Source of the DNA: Janthinobacterium sp. UMAB-56
Lineage (GTDB): Bacteria; Pseudomonadota; Gammaproteobacteria; Burkholderiales; Burkholderiaceae_D
Assembly (NCBI RefSeq): GCF_900095265.1
Contig: NZ_LT607655.1
Coordinates: forward strand, 62,001 to 126,000
Length of the DNA stretch: 64,000 bases
Direction: 5' to 3'
This document shows, one piece after another, positions 54,846 through 64,000 of the stretch (its first letter is position 1; each line of letters opens with the position of its first letter). Both the position numbers and the translations under genes were made by a program. The notes below the pieces were generated by a model. The model had not been told where the DNA came from, did no database searches, and saw nothing but the letters and a program-made list of their open reading frames with translations.

Positions 54846-57527
54846 TTAAGGCGCGCGCAGCCCGATATGCAGGTTGACGACGCCAGGCTCTTCTGACGGC
54901 GTGACTTCGCCGCCAAAGCTTTTCACCAGCCGCTGCATGCCCTTGTTGCGCGCCATCGCCTCGCCCACCAGCGCTTCCGTGCCGCGGCTGCGAAAATAGT
55001 CGACCAGCTTCTCAAACAGGATATGTCCCAGCCCCTTGCCCTTCAGTGCCGAACGCACGGCGATGGCGAAATCGGCGTGGATATTGTCCGGGTCGGCCAC
55101 GGCGCGCACCACGCCCAGGGTTTCCGGCTTGCCGTCCGGCCCCGTGTGCGTGGCGATGAAAGCCATGGCGCGGTCGTAATCGATCTGCGTCAGGCGCGCC
55201 AGTTGCGACACGGGCAGTTCGCGCATGGACGTAAAGAAACGCAGGCGCACGTCATCCGGGTCCAGCGCGTGGAACAAATCCATGTGCTGCGGCGCGTCCT
55301 CGGGGCGGATGGGACGCAGCAAAATCGCTTGGCCCATCCACGTTACCTGCTCTTCCAGTTCCTGCGGGTACGGGCGGATGGCCAGGCGGTCGCTCTGCTG
55401 GCCCGGCTGCAAACGGATGCGCGCGTCGAGGGCGATCACGCCATCGGCATCGGCCACCAGCGGGTTGATGTCGAGCTCGGCCAGTTCGCCGATGTCCGCC
55501 ACCAGTTCGGCCACCTGGATCAGGGTATAGCAGATGGCGTCGATATCGGCCGGCGGCTGGTTGCGGTAGCCGGCCAGCAGTTTCGACACGCGCGTGCGCG
55601 CCAGCATGTCGCGCGCCAGCACCATGTTCAGCGGCGGCAGGCCGATGGCATGATCAGCCGTCACTTCCACGGCGATACCGCCCTGCCCCACCAGGATGAC
55701 GGGGCCGAAGGCGGCGTCCGTGGTGACGCCGACGATCAATTCATGCGATTGCGGACGGCGCGCCATCTGCTGCACCGTAAAGCCGTCGATCAGCGCATCG
55801 GGGCGCATGCGGCGCACGCGCTTGAGCATGGCGGCGGCCGCCGTGCGCAGGATGTCGGGCGTATCCAGGTCGAGCGCCACGCCGCCCACGTCGGATTTGT
55901 GGCCGATGTCGGGCGAATGGATCTTCAGCGCCACGGGGTAGCCGATATCCGTCGCCACGGCCAGCGCCTCTTCCACGTCGGCCGCCATGCGCGTGGTGGC
56001 GACGGGGATGCCGTAGGCGGCGAGGATTTCCTTCGAGCGGCATTCGCCCAGCACCGTCTGGCCGGCGGCCAGCGCGGCGGCGACGATTTCGCGCACGCGC
56101 GCACGGCGCGGCGTGGCCGACATGGGCAGCTGCGCGGGCACCTGCATCAGGGTTTCCTGGTTGCGCCGGTACTGCACGATCTGCATGAAGCCATGTACGG
56201 CTTTTTCCGGCGTGTCGTAGGTGGGAATGCCGGCCCGGTTGAAGACCTGGCGCGCGGGCGCCACCGTGGTGCCGCCCAGCAGACAGGACAGCACCGTGCG
56301 GGAAGTGGCCTTGATCAGCGGCGTGACGGCTTCGGCGATGTCGATCGACGAGACCATGGCCGTGGGCGCGTGCAGCAGCAGCAGGGCATCCGCCTGCGGC
56401 TCGTCGAGCAGCGGCTTGATGGCGTCGACATAGCGCTGCACGGCCGCATCGCCAGGCAAGCCCACGGGGTTGTCGTGCGACCAGCCCCGTGGCAGGGCCT
56501 TTTCCAGCGCGATCACGGTGTCCGGCGACAGCTCGGCCAGCTTGCCGCCACCGCCCACCAGCGCATCGGTGGCCATCACGCCCAGGCCGCCGCCATTGCA
56601 CAAGATCGCCAGGCGCTCGCCGCGCTGGGCGCGGATATGCGTGAGGGTTTCCACGGCGTCGAACAATTCCTCGGCCGAATACACGCGCAGCATGCCGGCG
56701 CGGCGGATGGCCGCGTCGTACACGGCGTCGGAACCGGCCAGCGCGCCCGTATGCCAGGCCGCCACGGCCGCGCCTTCGGGCGCGCGCCCGGCCTTGAGCA
56801 CGATCACTGGCTTGCTGCGCGCGGCGGCCCGCGCCGCCGACATGAATTTGCGCGCCGCCTGGATGTCTTCCATGTACAGCAGGATGGCGGCCGTGTCGAT
56901 GTCGCCAGCCAGGTAGTCGAGCAGGTCGCCAAAGTCGATGTCGTAGCTGGCGCCGAGCGAAATGAACTTGGAAAAGCCCACGCCGTGCGCGTTGGCCCAG
57001 TCGAGCACACCCGACACCAGCGCGCCCGATTGCGAGACGAAGGCGATCTTGCCGCTGGTCGCGCCTATATGGGCAAAGCTGGCGTTCAAGCCCAGCTTCG
57101 GCACCAGCAAACCCATGCTGTTGGGGCCGAGGATGCGCAACAGGTGCGGTTTGGCCGCTTTCAGCATGGCCAGGCGCAGCGACTGTTCGCGCACGGGGTC
57201 CAGGCCAGACGTCATGACGATGGCCGCGCGCGTGCCCAGCGCGCCCAGTTCGCGGATCAGGGCCGTGATGGTGGCGGGCGGCGTACAGATGATGGCCAGG
57301 TCCGGCGCCTTGGGCAACTGCGCCAGCTTGCGGTAGCATTTCAGGCCCATCAACTCGTCGTACTTGGGATTGACGGGCCACAGATCACCTTTGTACTGCG
57401 CGCCTTGATTCCCGCCGCCCAGCAGATTGGAGAGGGCGATGGCACCGAGCTTGCGTTCGCGCGCCGTGGCGCCGATCAGGGCCACCGAGGCCGGCTTGAA
57501 CAGCTTGTCGAGATTACGAATACTCAT
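54846..57527 (-). CDS. Acyl-CoA synthetase (NDP-forming)/GNAT fusion (Pat-like)
   Basis: The 893-residue protein joins a CoA-binding domain (about 1-130: LFKPASVALIGATARERKLG), a succinyl-CoA-synthetase-like region (to about 460, with AWHTGALAGSDAVYDAA), an ATP-grasp domain (about 480-690: EILAAYGIPVATTRMA, GYPVALKIHSPDIGHKSDVGGVALD), and a C-terminal GNAT acetyltransferase (about 720-893, acetyl-CoA loop KGKGLGHILFEKL). This is the architecture of protein acetyltransferase Pat/YfiQ, which acetylates acetyl-CoA synthetase lysines. ATG 57527 has AGAGG eight bases upstream. Confidence 0.92.
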   Translation of the reverse strand: MSIRNLDKLFKPASVALIGATARERKLGAIALSNLLGGGNQGAQYKGDLWPVNPKYDELMGLKCYRKLAQLPKAPDLAIICTPPATITALIRELGALGTRAAIVMTSGLDPVREQSLRLAMLKAAKPHLLRILGPNSMGLLVPKLGLNASFAHIGATSGKIAFVSQSGALVSGVLDWANAHGVGFSKFISLGASYDIDFGDLLDYLAGDIDTAAILLYMEDIQAARKFMSAARAAARSKPVIVLKAGRAPEGAAVAAWHTGALAGSDAVYDAAIRRAGMLRVYSAEELFDAVETLTHIRAQRGERLAILCNGGGLGVMATDALVGGGGKLAELSPDTVIALEKALPRGWSHDNPVGLPGDAAVQRYVDAIKPLLDEPQADALLLLHAPTAMVSSIDIAEAVTPLIKATSRTVLSCLLGGTTVAPARQVFNRAGIPTYDTPEKAVHGFMQIVQYRRNQETLMQVPAQLPMSATPRRARVREIVAAALAAGQTVLGECRSKEILAAYGIPVATTRMAADVEEALAVATDIGYPVALKIHSPDIGHKSDVGGVALDLDTPDILRTAAAAMLKRVRRMRPDALIDGFTVQQMARRPQSHELIVGVTTDAAFGPVILVGQGGIAVEVTADHAIGLPPLNMVLARDMLARTRVSKLLAGYRNQPPADIDAICYTLIQVAELVADIGELAELDINPLVADADGVIALDARIRLQPGQQSDRLAIRPYPQELEEQVTWMGQAILLRPIRPEDAPQHMDLFHALDPDDVRLRFFTSMRELPVSQLARLTQIDYDRAMAFIATHTGPDGKPETLGVVRAVADPDNIHADFAIAVRSALKGKGLGHILFEKLVDYFRSRGTEALVGEAMARNKGMQRLVKSFGGEVTPSEEPGVVNLHIGLRAP

Positions 57528-57636
57528 GTTCTGGCCTCTTGGATTGCCGCAGTGGCTTGGTAACACCCCAGTGTATAGGATGCGCTGGCAAAAAAACTTG
57601 ACCTTGTGGCGCGTTTCACGAAAAACCTGCGCGCGC

Positions 57637-58629
57637 CTACCAGCGCGAGCGGTGGCTTTCCGTCACCCCCGCCAGTTGCGCCACGATGCGCTTGGGCGAG
57701 TCGGCGCTGGCGCGCACCCAGCCGCTGAACGTGCCGATGGGCTGGATATAGCGGCTGGCGGCGATCCACAGGTTTTTATCCTCGCGCCGCGCGCCTTCCG
57801 GCTTGAAATGCAAGTCCAGCAAATCGTCGTCCGTCCACACATGCCACGGCGCCAGCGGGTTGTCGGGATTGAAGTCGAAATGCGCGCGGCCCAGCGGATA
57901 CAACTGGCCATCGAGCCACAGCGCGTTTTCATGCGCGCCAAAATAGCCTGCCTGCAGATTGAAACCCAGGTCCAGGCTGTGCGCGGACGCCCAGCGCCAT
58001 TCCGTCTCGCGCGCCAGCAAGCCGTTCGAATAATCGAAGCTGGCCACGCCGTCATCGAGGCTGTAGCCCATGGCGCCGCAACGCGCCGTTCCCCACAAGG
58101 GCAGGCCGCCCGACTTTTGCGTGGCGTGCACGCTGCCGCCCTCGCCCACGGGCCCCACGGCCAGCAAGGTGGGCGCCACGGGCGGGCCGCATTCCGCATC
58201 GATGCCGAAATGACCGCAATCGAGCTGCAAACGGTAGCGCTGCTGCGGCTGCGCCTCGATGCGGATGGTATTCGACAGGAAGCGGAAACGGCTGCTGGCA
58301 GCAGCATGCGGCGCCACCGACGCGGACAGGCCGGGAATGCCATCTTGCGAAAAGGTCGCCACGATCTTGCCCTTGTGGCGGTCGAAGGCATACGCGAACG
58401 CCGTGTTGGTCCAGCCCAGGTCGACGATGGCCACGCCGCAAAATACGGCCGGCGTGGACAGGGCCACGTAATGCCAGCGCTTGTGGTGGAACAAGCGCCA
58501 GAGTGCGCCGCGCGCATACGGCGGCGCCAGCGCAGCCCAGTCGAAGGTGTCCAGCTGCCCCGAGTACCGGCCAAAGCATGGGACGCCATTGGCGTCGAGC
58601 AGGTGGGAAGGAGCCGCTGGCAGCATCAT
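57637..58629 (-). CDS. DUF2804 domain protein
   Basis: The 330-residue protein has the DUF2804 pattern: NGVPCFGRYSG, WHYVALSTPAVFCGVAIVDLGW, AFAYAFDRHKGKIV, and a long beta-rich body ending IQPIGTFSGWVRA. No catalytic motif is known to me. ATG 58629 overlaps the stop of the YcaQ-type gene (ATGA), so the two are coupled; the open upstream frame lies within that gene. The function is unknown. Confidence 0.85.
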   Translation of the reverse strand: MMLPAAPSHLLDANGVPCFGRYSGQLDTFDWAALAPPYARGALWRLFHHKRWHYVALSTPAVFCGVAIVDLGWTNTAFAYAFDRHKGKIVATFSQDGIPGLSASVAPHAAASSRFRFLSNTIRIEAQPQQRYRLQLDCGHFGIDAECGPPVAPTLLAVGPVGEGGSVHATQKSGGLPLWGTARCGAMGYSLDDGVASFDYSNGLLARETEWRWASAHSLDLGFNLQAGYFGAHENALWLDGQLYPLGRAHFDFNPDNPLAPWHVWTDDDLLDLHFKPEGARREDKNLWIAASRYIQPIGTFSGWVRASADSPKRIVAQLAGVTESHRSRW

Positions 58630-59909
58630 GCTGCCCGCCTTGCTGCAGCGCCGCTGTCGTGCAGGGCCTCGGCCAGCTGCGCGCCAAATAGCGCCGGCTG
58701 CGCTTGCGCAATATCGATATCCGGGCAGGCATGCCAGAGCGCCAGCCGCTGCACGGCGCCAGCCACGTCTTGCACCAGGCGGGCACTCACGCGCACGCCC
58801 TCTTCCAGCGCCAGCGACTTGATTCCGAAGCGCCCCTGCGCGCGGTGCGCCTTGGCGTCCAGGCGCCCCACCAGCGCGCCGCGGCGCAAGATCGGCAGGG
58901 TGAAGTATCCATAGCGGCGCTTCTCGGCCGGCGTGTAGCATTCGAGCCGGTAGTCAAAGCCGAACAATTCCAGGGCCCGGCGCCGGTCCCAGACGACAGG
59001 ATCGAAGGGCGAGAGGATCGTCGTCAGGGTGGGCGCCAGCTTGCCGGCGGCCGCGTCGCGCGCCAGTTCCGCATGTTCCGCATGCACGTACACGGCGTCA
59101 ATCCAGCCGGCCACCCTGCAACGCAGCAGCGCGCCCTCGTCCACCAGCGCCTGCAAATCCTGCGCCAGGCTGGCGCGCGCTTGTTTCGTGCGGAAGTAAT
59201 CGCTGATCCAGCTGGCCCGCGCCAGGCCCAGCGCCTTCACGCTGGCCAGCAGCAGGCAGCGGCGCACCTGTTCTTCGGGCGGCAGCAAGCCGTCATGCCA
59301 GCCCGGCAAAACGCGTTCGGCAAGGTCGTAATAACGCTGGAAATTGTGGCGCTTGGCGATCATCAGCACGCCCGACGTAAACAGCACTTCGAGCGAGCGC
59401 TTTTCCGGCTTCCAGCGCCACCAGCCGCCCGCCTGGCCATCCCTGCGTTCAAAGTCAGCCGAGCGCGCGGCGCCATTGACGCGGATGTGCTCCAGCACGG
59501 CAGCCACGGCGTCGCCCTGCTCGGCCATCCACTTTACCGAATACTTCCAGCCCATGGCGGCCGGGTCGAGCATGCGGCGGCGGTACAAGCCATAGTCTTC
59601 GATGGGCACGAAGCAGGCTTCATGCGCCCAGTATTCGAACAGCGCGCCCTCGGCCAGCAGCTGCTCCAGCCACGCCTGCGGATAGTCGCCCAGCCGGCTC
59701 CACAGCACCAGATACGGGCTGCGCGCCACCACGTGGATGGTGTCGATCTGCAGCACGCCCATCTGCCGCACGGCGGCCAGCACGTCAGCCTTGACGGCCT
59801 TCTTGCGGCGCGCCTGCAGCAAGCCCTGCGCGGCCAGGTGCAAGGCGCGCGCGGCGGCCAGCGATAAAGGGGGGAGGTTGGGACGAATGGCGTGGTCTGG
59901 GCTATGCAT
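58626..59909 (-). CDS. ycaQ: YcaQ-type DNA glycosylase (HTH_42/AlkX family)
   Basis: The 427-residue protein belongs to the HTH_42 family of crosslink glycosylases. The catalytic region reads VLQIDTIHVVARSPYLVLWSRLG, with the QxD motif of the E. coli YcaQ (AlkX) branch rather than QxQ of AlkZ. Later features are EYWAHEACFVP, SPFDPVVWDRRRALELFGFDYRLE and YFTLPILRRGALVGRLDAKAHR. The start MHSPDHAIRP (59909) is used; ATG 59927 is an alternative, and neither has a strong ribosome binding site. It repairs DNA interstrand crosslinks and nitrogen-mustard lesions by base excision. Confidence 0.88.
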   Translation of the reverse strand: MHSPDHAIRPNLPPLSLAAARALHLAAQGLLQARRKKAVKADVLAAVRQMGVLQIDTIHVVARSPYLVLWSRLGDYPQAWLEQLLAEGALFEYWAHEACFVPIEDYGLYRRRMLDPAAMGWKYSVKWMAEQGDAVAAVLEHIRVNGAARSADFERRDGQAGGWWRWKPEKRSLEVLFTSGVLMIAKRHNFQRYYDLAERVLPGWHDGLLPPEEQVRRCLLLASVKALGLARASWISDYFRTKQARASLAQDLQALVDEGALLRCRVAGWIDAVYVHAEHAELARDAAAGKLAPTLTTILSPFDPVVWDRRRALELFGFDYRLECYTPAEKRRYGYFTLPILRRGALVGRLDAKAHRAQGRFGIKSLALEEGVRVSARLVQDVAGAVQRLALWHACPDIDIAQAQPALFGAQLAEALHDSGAAARRAA

Positions 59910-60034
59910 GGCTGAAAGATACCGCATTCCGCGTACTACCTGTACGTTTTATTGCTATCGGATCAGCATCCCGGGCGCCCGCATGCCGTCCTGTTCCAGG
60001 CCGCTCTGCGTGGCGTCAAGGCCAGATCGCACGC

Positions 60035-60406
60035 TCAGTCCTTTTTCTTGATCAGGCCGGCCAGCGCGGCGAAGGGGTTGTGCGTGGCGGGCGCCACCTC
60101 GGCCGACAGCAGCCCGGCGCCACGGTCCGCTTCCAGGTAGCGCGAGTGCTCATTGTCGTGGCAATACAGGCACAGCAGTTCCCAGTTGCTGCCGTCCGGC
60201 GGATTGTTGTCATGGTTATGGTCGCGGTGGTGCACCGTCAGTTGCTGCACGTTGGCACGCGTAAATTCGCGCATGCAGCGGCCGCACACCCACGGATACA
60301 TCTTCAGCGAGCGTTCGCGGTAACCGCTCTCGCGCTGGTCGGCGGCGCGGCGCGCTTCGGCCACGATCTTGTCCAGTCTTGCTGCGTCGGGCTTTTTACT
60401 CTGCAT
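60035..60406 (-). CDS. yajD: YajD family HNH nuclease
   Basis: The 123-residue protein has two CxxC zinc-type pairs (VCGRCMREF and LCLYCHDNEH) around the HNH core LTVHHRDHNHDNNPPDGSNWELL. Its form matches the small YajD family of HNH proteins. A role in DNA cleavage is inferred; no toxin or restriction partner is adjacent. The gene is divergent from the diguanylate cyclase. Confidence 0.9.
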   Translation of the reverse strand: MQSKKPDAARLDKIVAEARRAADQRESGYRERSLKMYPWVCGRCMREFTRANVQQLTVHHRDHNHDNNPPDGSNWELLCLYCHDNEHSRYLEADRGAGLLSAEVAPATHNPFAALAGLIKKKD

Positions 60407-60631
60407 GACAACTTTCGATAGGGTAGGAAGAAGCTAGCATTTTAATGACGATGCAAGCCGAATTGTACTTTTTCTGCCTCGTCCCCTGCCCGTGCCGCCA
60501 CCGTATTGTCTTTTTTAGCATGCGCCGCGCCACGCAGGCTTGATTTAACGCAAAATAAGACCAGCGATTGACGACAAACAGACGGTGGGGACAGCAACTG
60601 GGCACAGCGCAAGCAGGCCGAATCGGCTATC

Positions 60632-63600
60632 ATGCGCGCCACGCCGCTCCCCCGCCTTCCCCTTTTTCATGAATCCAGCCTGCAAGCGCCCGTGATAGCG
60701 ATAACAAGACCCCTGCAACGCCTTGCCCGCCGCCTGTACCATCTGAGCCTGGTGCCCCTGTTCGCGCTCCTCTTGCTGCTGGCGCTGTGGGCGGCCGTCT
60801 TTTACCAGGTGGGCCAGGAACGCGCCAGCGCCGTGCGCGACGCCGTGGCCGTCAGCCAGTCGCTGGCGCGCACCCTGGCCGACCATACCAGTTTCACCCT
60901 GCGCCAGACCGACCACGCCACGCAATTGTTCAAGCTCAAATATGAGGAATCAGGCGGCGGCCTGCGCCTGAAGGAATTCACGCGACGCCAGGGCCTGCTC
61001 GACAGCGTGCTGCCATCGAAGCTGGAACTGCCGATCGCCCTCATCGACGCGCAGGGCAAGGTGATCGACAGCGCCAACGCCTATTTGCCGGAAAACCTGG
61101 CCAAACAGGCCTTTTTCAGGGCACTGGCCGCCAGCGCGTCCGACACGGCCCTGGTCGACACGCCCATGCTCGACGCAGGCAGCAAGCACTGGACCATCCG
61201 CCTGGCGCGCCGCCTGAACGATGCGCAGGGCCGCTTTGCCGGCGCCATCCTCATCCTCGTCGACCCCACGTATTTTGTCGACGACTACGACCGCCTGAAC
61301 CTCGATGAACAGGGCGCGCTGATGCTGGTGGCGCGCGACAGCGGCCTGACGGTGGGGCGCGTCGGCGAACAGCGCATCCTCAGCGACCGCATCGACTTCC
61401 GCATGCCGGGACCGCCGCAGCACGCCGCCGAAGAACTGCTGATCGAGCCGCCCGTGGACGCGACGTCACGCATCTACAGCTACCACGAGCTGCCGCGCTA
61501 CCCGCTGCTGGCGGTGGTGGGCGTCAGCCGCGCCGTCGCCCTGACGCGCTTCGAACACCGCCGCCTGGTGTATGTCGGCGCGCTGCTCGCCGCCAGCGTG
61601 CTCATTGCCGGCTTTACGGCCCTGCTGATGCGCCAGAGCGCGCGCCTGCGCCGCAGCATCCGCCAGGCCAAGGAAACCCAGGCCCTGTTGCGCGCGGCGC
61701 ACCAGGGCAGCCTGGATGCCGTGCTGCTGCTGAAGGCCTGGCGCCCGGCGCCGGGCAAGCCGGTGGAAGACTTCATCTTCGCCGACGTCAACGAGCGGGC
61801 TGCCGAGATGCTGGGCAAGCCACGCGCCGAACTACTGGGCCAGCGCGTGCTGCCGCAGGTGCCGCTGCTGCGCGGCGAACGATTTTTCAAGCGCTTCGTG
61901 CTGGTGATGGAAACAGGCCAGCCGCTGGAGGATGAATTCGAGCTGGCACTGGCCTCGGGCGGTACGCGCTGGCTGCGCCACCAGGTGGTACCGATCGCCG
62001 ACGGCGTGGCCGTCACCTCGCGCGACATCAGCGCGCGCAAGCACGACGAACTGGCGCTGCAGGATAACCGCAGCTTCCTGCAGTCGCTGATCGACCATCT
62101 ACCCGTGCTGGTCTATGTGAAAAGCGCACGCCCCGAGAATTTCGGCCAGATGGAAGTGTGGAACAAGGCGGCCGAGGATATCACCGGCCACCTGGCCGCC
62201 GACGTCATCGGCAAGACCGATTGCCAGGCCTTCCCGTCCGACTTCGGCCTGCACGATGCCGAGGACGACCGCGCCATCCTGGCCGAGCGCGGCGTCATCG
62301 ACCATACGGAAAAGCCGCTGCGCCTGCGTGACGGCAGCCTGCGCTACCTGCGCGCCGTCTCCGTGCCCGTGTTCGACGAGCGCCAGCAGATCGAACATAT
62401 CCTGTGCATCGCCGAGGATATCTCGCAGCGCCGCCAGCAGGAACTGGCACTGCGCCAGAAACAGGCCGAGCTGGCCGCCGTCAACGATGCCTCGCCGCTG
62501 GGGCTGGTACGCCTGGACCGCCAGCGCCGCTGCACCTACGTCAACCGCACCTTTGAAGCGATCACGGGCCTGCCGCGCGCCGCCGCCCTGGGCGCCGGCT
62601 GGACCAGCGCCCTGCACCCCGACGACTACCCGCTGATGCACATGGCGCTGGAACAGCTGACGCGCAACCGCACGCCCTTCCAGTCCACCCTGCGCTGCCT
62701 GCAGCGCGACGGCAGGCTGGTCTGGGTCTCCATGAAGATCGCCCCCATCCTCATCGACGACCAGATCGACGGCTACGTGGGGACTCTGGACGACATCACC
62801 ACCTTGCGCGAATCGGAAATGGCGCTGCTGGCAAGCGAAGCACGCCTGCGCACCATCGCCGACACCGTGCCGGCCATGATCGCCTATATCGACGCCGACC
62901 AGGTCTACCGCTTCCTGAACATCGCCTATGAGCGGGAAATCGGCCTGACGGGCCGGCAGGCGCTGGGCTGCAGCGTGCGCGATACGGTGGGCGAGGCGCG
63001 CTACCGCACGGTGGTGCCCTATATTGAAAGAGTGCTGGCGGGCGAAAACCTGAGCTTTGAAGAAGAGGATGAAATCGAGGGCGTCGCGCGCTGCATGGAA
63101 GTGATCTACATCCCGCAAATCGGCGAAGACCAGCTGCAGGTGGCGGGTTTTCACGTGATGCGCCAGGATATCACCATGCAAAAGCGCGAGAAACAGCGCC
63201 TGCTGAAACTGGCCCAGGTCGATGTGCTGACCGGCTTGTCGAACCGCGCCGGCTTCCAGCAAAAACTCAGCGACGCCATGCACGCGAGCCGCCAGCAGCA
63301 GCACCTGATGGCCGTCATGTACATGGATATCGACCATTTCAAGCCCGTCAACGACACGCATGGACACGGCACCGGCGACGCCCTGCTACGCGCTTTCGCC
63401 CAGCGCCTGACGCAAACCATGCGCGCCACCGACATCGTCGCCCGCCTGGGCGGCGACGAATTCACCATCATCATGGAACAGATCACCCGGCCCGACGACG
63501 CCGCCGTGCTGGCTGAAAAGATCGTCGCCGCCATGCGGCAGCCGTTCGAACTCGATGGCATCAGCGTGCGCATTTCCGCCAGCATCGGCCTGGCCTACTA

Positions 63601-63712
63601 CCGCGATGAAGACATCCCCCCTGCCGTGCTGCTGCAGCGCGCCGACGTGCTGCTGTACCAGGCCAAGCAGGATGGCAGGAACACTTATCGCGCGGGGGCT
63701 GCCGTGGTTTGA
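60632..63712 (+). CDS. Diguanylate cyclase with Cache-like sensor and four PAS domains
   Basis: The 1026-residue membrane protein has a first membrane segment at about 36-60, an extracytoplasmic Cache-type sensor (about 60-315), a second membrane segment (about 312-332), four PAS-like domains (about 350-465, 475-600, 605-730, 735-860) and a GGDEF domain. The motif GGDEF is at 940-944, intact, with the inhibitory RxxD site (RATD) five residues before it, so c-di-GMP feedback is expected. It makes c-di-GMP in response to an external ligand. No EAL domain is present. The start ATG has no clear ribosome binding site, so a later start is possible. Confidence 0.92.
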   Translation: MRATPLPRLPLFHESSLQAPVIAITRPLQRLARRLYHLSLVPLFALLLLLALWAAVFYQVGQERASAVRDAVAVSQSLARTLADHTSFTLRQTDHATQLFKLKYEESGGGLRLKEFTRRQGLLDSVLPSKLELPIALIDAQGKVIDSANAYLPENLAKQAFFRALAASASDTALVDTPMLDAGSKHWTIRLARRLNDAQGRFAGAILILVDPTYFVDDYDRLNLDEQGALMLVARDSGLTVGRVGEQRILSDRIDFRMPGPPQHAAEELLIEPPVDATSRIYSYHELPRYPLLAVVGVSRAVALTRFEHRRLVYVGALLAASVLIAGFTALLMRQSARLRRSIRQAKETQALLRAAHQGSLDAVLLLKAWRPAPGKPVEDFIFADVNERAAEMLGKPRAELLGQRVLPQVPLLRGERFFKRFVLVMETGQPLEDEFELALASGGTRWLRHQVVPIADGVAVTSRDISARKHDELALQDNRSFLQSLIDHLPVLVYVKSARPENFGQMEVWNKAAEDITGHLAADVIGKTDCQAFPSDFGLHDAEDDRAILAERGVIDHTEKPLRLRDGSLRYLRAVSVPVFDERQQIEHILCIAEDISQRRQQELALRQKQAELAAVNDASPLGLVRLDRQRRCTYVNRTFEAITGLPRAAALGAGWTSALHPDDYPLMHMALEQLTRNRTPFQSTLRCLQRDGRLVWVSMKIAPILIDDQIDGYVGTLDDITTLRESEMALLASEARLRTIADTVPAMIAYIDADQVYRFLNIAYEREIGLTGRQALGCSVRDTVGEARYRTVVPYIERVLAGENLSFEEEDEIEGVARCMEVIYIPQIGEDQLQVAGFHVMRQDITMQKREKQRLLKLAQVDVLTGLSNRAGFQQKLSDAMHASRQQQHLMAVMYMDIDHFKPVNDTHGHGTGDALLRAFAQRLTQTMRATDIVARLGGDEFTIIMEQITRPDDAAVLAEKIVAAMRQPFELDGISVRISASIGLAYYRDEDIPPAVLLQRADVLLYQAKQDGRNTYRAGAAVV

Positions 63713-63779
63713 TCCCGCCGCTGGCACCTGGCGCCATACCTGCTATATTGGCGCCTGTCTTCCCTACCCTTGCCCTACC

Positions 63780-64000
63780 ATGCGCCTGCTGCACACTTCC
63801 GACTGGCATCTGGGCCAGACCCTGCACAATTTTGAACGGGGCTACGAACACCAGCGCTTCCTCGACTGGATACTCGACACGCTCGTGACGGAGCAGGTCG
63901 ACGTGCTGCTGGTGGCGGGCGACGTCTTCGACAATGCCAACCCGTCGGCCGCCTCGCAAAAGCAGCTATATGTGTTCCTGCAGCAGGCGCGCGCCCGCCT
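63780..64000 (+). CDS. sbcD: Exonuclease subunit SbcD (3' partial)
   Basis: The first 73 residues are visible. They begin MRLLHTSDWHLGQTL, the metallophosphoesterase motif DxH, and contain LLVAGDVFDNANPS, the GDxxD motif. SbcD with SbcC cleaves DNA hairpins and protein-blocked ends. The gene runs out of the window. Confidence 0.95.
   Translation, partial: MRLLHTSDWHLGQTLHNFERGYEHQRFLDWILDTLVTEQVDVLLVAGDVFDNANPSAASQKQLYVFLQQARAR

Overview
The window is high-GC, gene-dense chromosomal DNA. Gene content and order suggest a betaproteobacterium of the Oxalobacteraceae, close to Janthinobacterium, Duganella or Massilia. Supporting signs are the complete pstSCAB-phoU-phoB-phoR block next to ppk1, the rnr-rlmB pair, a phasin, DUF349 and DUF2804 proteins, and a giant alanine-rich protein with its own type I secretion genes. 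The genus is an inference, because there is no rRNA here. I see no prophage, insertion sequence, CRISPR array or integron.

Layout. Positions 1-10822: the 3' part of a huge Ala/Asp/Thr-rich repeat protein, then a TolC-like outer-membrane protein, a type I secretion ABC transporter and an HlyD-type adaptor, all on the plus strand. Positions 10835-16961 (minus): udk, a DUF2199 protein, yceH, cysE, rlmB and rnr. Positions 17349-17589: two identical tRNA-Leu(CAG) genes and a bidirectional terminator. Positions 17694-22395: a divergent qorB/HxlR-regulator pair with a palindromic operator, a multidomain histidine kinase, a small exported protein and a phasin. Positions 22422-24268: an Fe-S-type regulator translationally coupled to an MFS transporter. 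Positions 24417-29136 (plus): a SUKH-domain protein, a VRR-NUC nuclease and a nuclease-helicase fusion. Positions 29125-32136 (minus): a cell-envelope module of two membrane proteins, a LytS-type kinase and a LytTR regulator. Positions 32517-36701 (minus): an NAD-dependent epimerase, an atypical UvrD-like helicase and an EgtB/SenA-like sulfoxide or selenoxide synthase homologue.

Positions 36775-46358 form the phosphate regulon: phoR, phoB, phoU, pstB, pstA, pstC and pstS on the minus strand, then divergent ppk1 and sixA on the plus strand. The gap between pstS and ppk1 carries Pho-box-like repeats in both directions. Positions 46544-54731 hold a tiny membrane protein, a polyamine-binding protein, clpB with a clear sigma-32 promoter, moaE coupled to a DUF349 gene, and an unknown helical protein. 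Positions 54846-64000 hold an acyl-CoA-synthetase/GNAT fusion, DUF2804 coupled to a YcaQ-type DNA glycosylase, a YajD-type HNH protein, a four-PAS diguanylate cyclase and the start of sbcD.

The least explained parts are the giant Arg- and Cys-free repeat protein with two repeat periods, the SUKH/VRR-NUC/nuclease-helicase cluster, and the EgtB-like enzyme with a Cys in place of an iron-binding His. All functions are read from sequence motifs and general family knowledge; no search was run.
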